Assembly: GCA_023458215.1 (NCBI GenBank)
Contig: JAEXAJ010000124.1
Location: 1-35,745 of the forward strand
DNA length: 35,745 nucleotides
Source of the DNA: Bacteroidota bacterium
GTDB lineage: Bacteria > Bacteroidota > Bacteroidia > Bacteroidales > Bacteroidaceae
Direction of reading: 5' to 3'
Positions 32,155 through 35,745 of this stretch are shown piece by piece. The position numbers were made by a program, and so were the translations under genes. The notes beneath the pieces are model-generated. The model was not told where the DNA came from. It worked only from the letters and a program-made list of their open reading frames with translations, and ran no database searches. The first letter of the stretch is position 1; every line of letters begins with the position of its first letter.

Positions 32155-33972
32155 ATGGCTCGATACGCGGAAAAAACAACTAATCAGCACACGATAGTCA
32201 ACGGCAAGGTGCTTTACTATTCCTTTATTGCCGGAGCAAACCAACTGCTTCAACATCAGGTAGAGATAAATAAGATCAATGTTTTTCCTGTAAACGACAA
32301 AGATACCGGAACAAACCTCGCCGCAACAGTCCGGTCGGTATTAGATCATACGAAACCGCATAAGTCGTATAAAACTACCGTAAACGATATTGCCGAAGCG
32401 GCACTGGTGGGAGCCAGGGGCAACTCAGGCGTAATTTTTGCACAGTTCTTATACGGGCTGAGTTGTGAAACGAAAAACAAAGCCGAAATCAATATCACCG
32501 AATTTGCCGAAAGTGTATGCCGTTCCATACCTTATATTTACAGGGCCATTTCGAACCCTGTGGAAGGCACTATGCTGACCGTCATTAAAGAATGGTCCGA
32601 GTTTCTCGATACAAAGAAAGAAGATATCCATGATTTCAAGCGTGTGATCATAGATTCTTTAAGTGTACTGGAAAAATCATTGTCCGAAACCGCCTTGAAA
32701 CTAAAAGCGTTAAACAAATCGGGCTTTGTAGATGCAGGAGCAAAAGGGTTTGTATTGTTTATGAAAGGAATCATTGATTTTCTCCGCATAGGTGATATCC
32801 GGCATTTAGCTGCCGACTCCCAAACATACATTTCATTTATTCCTCCCGAGCATATCGTCGATGATGAAATAAAATATCGCTACTGTACAGAGGCTATCAT
32901 TAAGAACTTGTGTGTGGAGCGTGCTGATATTCAACAACTATTGAGTGAGAATGGCGATTCTGTCGTAGTGGCCGGTTCCGAAACGACTTGCCGGATGCAT
33001 GTGCATACCAATCATCCGGCGGAACTTTTTCAGGAATTGAAAGCGTGTGGTACGATTACTTTTCAGAAAGTGGACGACATGGTTCGACAGCACGAAGCGG
33101 CAACTAAACGCAAATGGAGCATCGCGTTAGTGACCGATTCTTCCTGTGATTTGGGGCAGGAGCTGATAGACTGTTACCAAATAAACGTTGTCCCCCTCAA
33201 TCTGAATTTCGGTGATAATCATTATCTGGATAAAGTAACGATGAAACCCGACCGTTTTTACGATATGCTTGAATCGCAAGCCGAGTTTCCCAAAACTTCG
33301 CAAATAAACGAACAGACTTTTACTAATTTGTACTCTCATCTGGCTTCGCACTACGATGCCATTATTGCGGTGCACCTGACGAGCCAATTCAGCGGGACTT
33401 TTGCCAATAGCACGAAAGCCGCAAAGCGTATCTCGAATGAGTTTCAGAAACCGATCCATGTGATTGATTCTAAGAATCTGTCCGGAGGCTTGGGGCTGCT
33501 TGTATTGAAAGCCGCACAGGGCATTGAAGCCGGAAAGACAGCCGATGCCGTTGTGCGGATGATTGAGGACGATATTGTGCGGACAAAGATATTTGTCAGT
33601 GTCCGCGACCTGAAATATATGATTAAAGGTGGGCGGGTGTCGAAGCCCAAAGGTTTCATAGCTAGCCTGATCGGCTTCAATCCGGTTATTTCGATGAATG
33701 AAGAGGGGAGATCGCTGTTGTTCGGCAATACGTTCAGCCAGCGTTCGAGCTTGAAGAAGGTGATGCGCCATATCGAAAAAATCAGTCGGCAGCAAACGGT
33801 GTGGAATTACATTGTGCTGCACGCCCACAATCCCGAAGGTGCTGAAAAGACGGCCGGAGAGATGGTGCGGCTTACCGGAAAATGCGCCGCTTCGATTGTT
33901 GATATTTCACCCGTCATCGGGATGCATGCCGGCAATGGGGCTATTGCTATTTCCTTATTATTAACCAACTAA
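32155..33972 (+). CDS. Fatty acid kinase fusion: FakA (DAK2) plus FakB (DegV)
   Basis: The protein has 605 residues with three parts. Residues 1-210 are the DAK2/FakA kinase domain (INVFPVNDKDTGTNL with Asp48/Asp50 for Mg-ATP, GARGNSGVIFAQFLYG, VDAGAKGFVLF). Residues about 235-315 match the FakA middle domain, retaining Cys244 (YRYCTEAII) and His282/His284 (RMHVHTNHP), residues that form the metal-site triad in S. aureus FakA. Residues about 320-605 are a complete DegV/FakB fatty-acid-binding protein (ALVTDSSCDLG, PKTSQINEQTF, HLTSQFSGTF, IKGGRVSKPKG, GMHAGNGAIAI). FakA's own C-terminal FakB-docking domain appears to be replaced by FakB itself. It should phosphorylate a bound fatty acid to acyl-phosphate, which PlsY, encoded three genes downstream, uses. 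Confidence 0.88.
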   Translation: MARYAEKTTNQHTIVNGKVLYYSFIAGANQLLQHQVEINKINVFPVNDKDTGTNLAATVRSVLDHTKPHKSYKTTVNDIAEAALVGARGNSGVIFAQFLYGLSCETKNKAEINITEFAESVCRSIPYIYRAISNPVEGTMLTVIKEWSEFLDTKKEDIHDFKRVIIDSLSVLEKSLSETALKLKALNKSGFVDAGAKGFVLFMKGIIDFLRIGDIRHLAADSQTYISFIPPEHIVDDEIKYRYCTEAIIKNLCVERADIQQLLSENGDSVVVAGSETTCRMHVHTNHPAELFQELKACGTITFQKVDDMVRQHEAATKRKWSIALVTDSSCDLGQELIDCYQINVVPLNLNFGDNHYLDKVTMKPDRFYDMLESQAEFPKTSQINEQTFTNLYSHLASHYDAIIAVHLTSQFSGTFANSTKAAKRISNEFQKPIHVIDSKNLSGGLGLLVLKAAQGIEAGKTADAVVRMIEDDIVRTKIFVSVRDLKYMIKGGRVSKPKGFIASLIGFNPVISMNEEGRSLLFGNTFSQRSSLKKVMRHIEKISRQQTVWNYIVLHAHNPEGAEKTAGEMVRLTGKCAASIVDISPVIGMHAGNGAIAISLLLTN

Positions 33973-33991
33973 TTAATTAAATACACTTGAT

Positions 33992-34768
33992 ATGGTGACA
34001 CTCTTTTTACAGGCATCGCTTATTATATTGATTTTTTTCACGCTTCTGTGGCTCATCAGCATAAAGCTGAGGAATGTAAGTATTGTCGATCTCTTCTGGG
34101 GGCTTGGCTTTGTGGTGGTAAATACGTTCTATGTATGGATGTCGGGCGATTTAACTCCCCGGAAAATACTCATGCTTGCTCTGGTTACTATCTGGGGTGG
34201 GAGGTTGTCTATCTATCTTGCCTGGAGGAACAGGGGGAAGGGCGAAGACTTCAGGTACCAGGAATTCAGAAGAAAATATGGCCCTGAACGCTATTGGTGG
34301 GTCAGCTTTTTTCAGACTTTCTTGTTGCAAGGAGTATTGACTATGTTGATTTCATTGCCTCTGCTGGGTGTCAGCATGGGGCATCAATCGGATTCACTGC
34401 ATGTGCTCGATTACTTGGGCGTTTTGGTGTGGCTCGTGGGATTCACTTTCGAGGCCGGGGGCGATTATCAGTTGGCGCGTTTCAAGAAGAACCCGCAGAA
34501 CAAGGGAAAAGTATTGTGTTATGGATTTTGGAAATATACCCGACACCCCAATTATTTTGGTGATTCGGCGGTGTGGTGGGCTTACGGTATCTTTAGCATC
34601 GCTGCCGGAAGTTACTGGCAAGTGGCGGGCTCTGTGCTGATGACTTTGCTTATTATAAAAGTGTCTGGTGTGGCTCTGCTCGAAAAGACATTGAATAACA
34701 CCAAACCGCAGTATGCTGAGTATGTAAGAAAAACGAGTGCTTTCCTCCCTTGGTTTCCCAAAAAGTAA
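33992..34768 (+). CDS. DUF1295 membrane protein (steroid 5-alpha reductase/ICMT-like)
   Basis: The protein has 258 residues and is strongly hydrophobic, with about six membrane segments. The N-terminal NVSIVDLFWGLGFVVVNTFY and the C-terminal KYTRHPNYFGDSAVWWAYG are the hallmarks of DUF1295. The RHPNYFG motif is the cofactor-binding region shared with steroid reductases and isoprenylcysteine methyltransferases. Members act on lipids by NADPH reduction or methylation, and the specific activity here is unknown. It lies 19 nt after the FakAB fusion and directly abuts the peroxiredoxin gene, so it belongs to the lipid operon. Confidence 0.87.
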   Translation: MVTLFLQASLIILIFFTLLWLISIKLRNVSIVDLFWGLGFVVVNTFYVWMSGDLTPRKILMLALVTIWGGRLSIYLAWRNRGKGEDFRYQEFRRKYGPERYWWVSFFQTFLLQGVLTMLISLPLLGVSMGHQSDSLHVLDYLGVLVWLVGFTFEAGGDYQLARFKKNPQNKGKVLCYGFWKYTRHPNYFGDSAVWWAYGIFSIAAGSYWQVAGSVLMTLLIIKVSGVALLEKTLNNTKPQYAEYVRKTSAFLPWFPKK

Positions 34769-35497
34769 ATGCTCATGGAATTAGATAAAAATCTTTGGTT
34801 GGTCCTTTTTCTTGCCTGGGGCTTGCCGTTGGGATATTACAGGAGTAAGTTCCGCAAAATGGTGTATCAGACCGATAGCTGGACGATTAATATCAAACCT
34901 GTGTTCTGGCTCGAAATCAAAGGCTTGTTCGGCAATCTCTATCCGGGCAACAGGAAATACAGTAAATTCCGGAACTTTTATTTGTTCTATCTATTCGTAT
35001 ATATCGCTCTTTTTATTATTTATTTTAATACCGACACCATGAAAGTAGTTGAAGGAAGTAAAGTGCCATCATTTGAATTGCGAGATCAATATGGCGAAAT
35101 GTTCTCATTGGATTCTGTAATAGGAAAGAAGAATCTGGTAATCTATTTCTACCCGAAGGACGACACGCCCGGTTGTACAAAGGAAGCGTGCTCCTTCCGC
35201 GATCAGTTTGCCGTGTTTGCCGATGCCGATGCGATGATTATCGGGATTAGTGCCCAGTCGGTAGAGAGCCATTTGGCATTTGCCAAAAAGCATCGGTTGA
35301 ATTATCTTCTGCTAAGCGATACGGATAATAAGGTGCGGAAATTATTCGGCGTGCCAAGTAATCTGTTCGGACTGATTCCGGGAAGGGTGACTTACATCGT
35401 TGATAAGCATGGAGAAGTAGTTTACGTCTTTAACTCGCAAATGGATGCAGAGAAACATGTGGACGAAGCTTTACGCATTTTGCAGTCAATGAAATGA
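34769..35497 (+). CDS. Membrane-anchored Bcp-type peroxiredoxin
   Basis: The protein has 242 residues. The start directly follows the preceding stop; a second ATG six bases later is an alternative. Two hydrophobic segments (about 9-24 and 68-87) precede a Bcp/AhpC-TSA domain (about 92-240). Peroxidatic Cys136 is in DDTPGCTKEAC, with resolving Cys141 five residues on, the atypical two-Cys Bcp pattern. Ordinary Bcp proteins of about 150 residues lack the membrane part. An internal Met91 (MKVVEGSKVPSFEL) could give a soluble form. It probably reduces lipid hydroperoxides at the membrane, which fits its lipid-operon setting. It overlaps plsY by 4 nt. Confidence 0.88.
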   Translation: MLMELDKNLWLVLFLAWGLPLGYYRSKFRKMVYQTDSWTINIKPVFWLEIKGLFGNLYPGNRKYSKFRNFYLFYLFVYIALFIIYFNTDTMKVVEGSKVPSFELRDQYGEMFSLDSVIGKKNLVIYFYPKDDTPGCTKEACSFRDQFAVFADADAMIIGISAQSVESHLAFAKKHRLNYLLLSDTDNKVRKLFGVPSNLFGLIPGRVTYIVDKHGEVVYVFNSQMDAEKHVDEALRILQSMK

Positions 35498-35745
35498 GTG
35501 CCGGGATGGAGGTCATATTTCTTTTAGCCACCTATCTAATAGGTTCAATACCCGTAGGATATCTGTTGGTAAGATACCTGACCGGACAAAATATCCTGGA
35601 GTTGGGAAGTGGGAATATCGGTTCTACCAATGTGAAAAGGATAGCGGGTAGAAGAATTGCAGCTATCACCCAGTTGTCGGATATGGCGAAAGGACTTTTA
35701 CCGGTTGGGCTGTATCTTTATTTGACGTATGATGTTGGTTTAACC
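35494..35745 (+). CDS. plsY: Acyl-phosphate:glycerol-3-phosphate acyltransferase PlsY, 3' end outside window
   Basis: 84 codons are visible, and the frame is open at the right edge. The start ATG overlaps the peroxiredoxin stop (ATGA), showing translational coupling; an alternative Met lies four codons later. Hallmarks of PlsY are the first membrane helix with GSIPVGYLL and the catalytic loop ELGSGNIGSTNVKR, the conserved glycine-rich G-S-G-N-I-G motif that holds the phosphate. It acylates glycerol-3-phosphate using acyl-phosphate to give lysophosphatidic acid. Acyl-phosphate is the product of the FakAB fusion at the start of the operon. Confidence 0.93.
   Translation, partial: MSAGMEVIFLLATYLIGSIPVGYLLVRYLTGQNILELGSGNIGSTNVKRIAGRRIAAITQLSDMAKGLLPVGLYLYLTYDVGLT

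Noticed and set aside
34769..35497. Peroxiredoxin as two separate genes
   Set aside because: The frame is continuous through both hydrophobic segments into the Bcp domain, so a single gene is simpler; Met91 is noted only as an alternative start.

Overview
The window looks like chromosomal DNA of a gut Bacteroides (Bacteroidota, order Bacteroidales). The evidence is the promoter style (repeated TAnnTTTG -7 boxes), a FecI-type sigma / FecR anti-sigma / STN-domain TonB receptor cluster, several lineage-typical families (DUF4251, HU-related proteins with a C-terminal winged helix, LA_2272-type repeat proteins), many SPI/SPII exported proteins and moderate GC. No tRNA, rRNA, CRISPR array, transposase or phage gene was seen. 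Two genes run off the edges: an ankyrin-repeat protein at the left and plsY at the right.

Layout. 1-1450: 3'-truncated ankyrin protein and a small BamE-like lipoprotein. 1472-6535 (minus): TonB receptor, FecR anti-sigma, an NlpE-like lipoprotein and an ECF sigma factor, with a GTAGGGAG repeat hairpin inside the cluster. 6712-10306 (minus): a GNAT acetyltransferase, then an OMP/lipoprotein pair and a TetR/nitroreductase pair. The last two units share a nearly identical 20-bp palindrome upstream, the likely TetR operator. 10495-11679: uracil permease. 11695-14258 (minus): LytS/LytTR two-component system, divergent from a complete tripartite RND pump (14439-20293). 20395-24628: DUF4251 protein, DJ-1-like protein, YoaP-like acetyltransferase, an EamA transporter interrupted by an early stop codon, and a 15-16-residue repeat surface protein.

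24629-26474: a 620-bp non-coding region holds a 130-bp inverted repeat and a 235-bp array of 21/22-bp phased A-tract repeats, arranged as one large palindrome, directly ahead of an HU/winged-helix protein and a Crp/Fnr regulator. 26547-28768: SDR oxidoreductase, truncated AlkD-like remnant, second DJ-1-like protein and a small nitroreductase. 28933-31797 (minus): large FAD/Fe-S D-2-hydroxyacid dehydrogenase.

32155-35745 appears to be one operon. It contains a single-chain FakA-FakB fusion (fatty acid kinase plus acyl carrier), a DUF1295 membrane protein, a membrane-anchored peroxiredoxin and PlsY. FakA/FakB makes acyl-phosphate and PlsY consumes it, so the operon suggests a compact route from free fatty acid to phospholipid. 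The two strongest leads in the window are this operon and the phased repeat palindrome upstream of the HU-like gene. The matched TetR operators are the clearest regulatory prediction.
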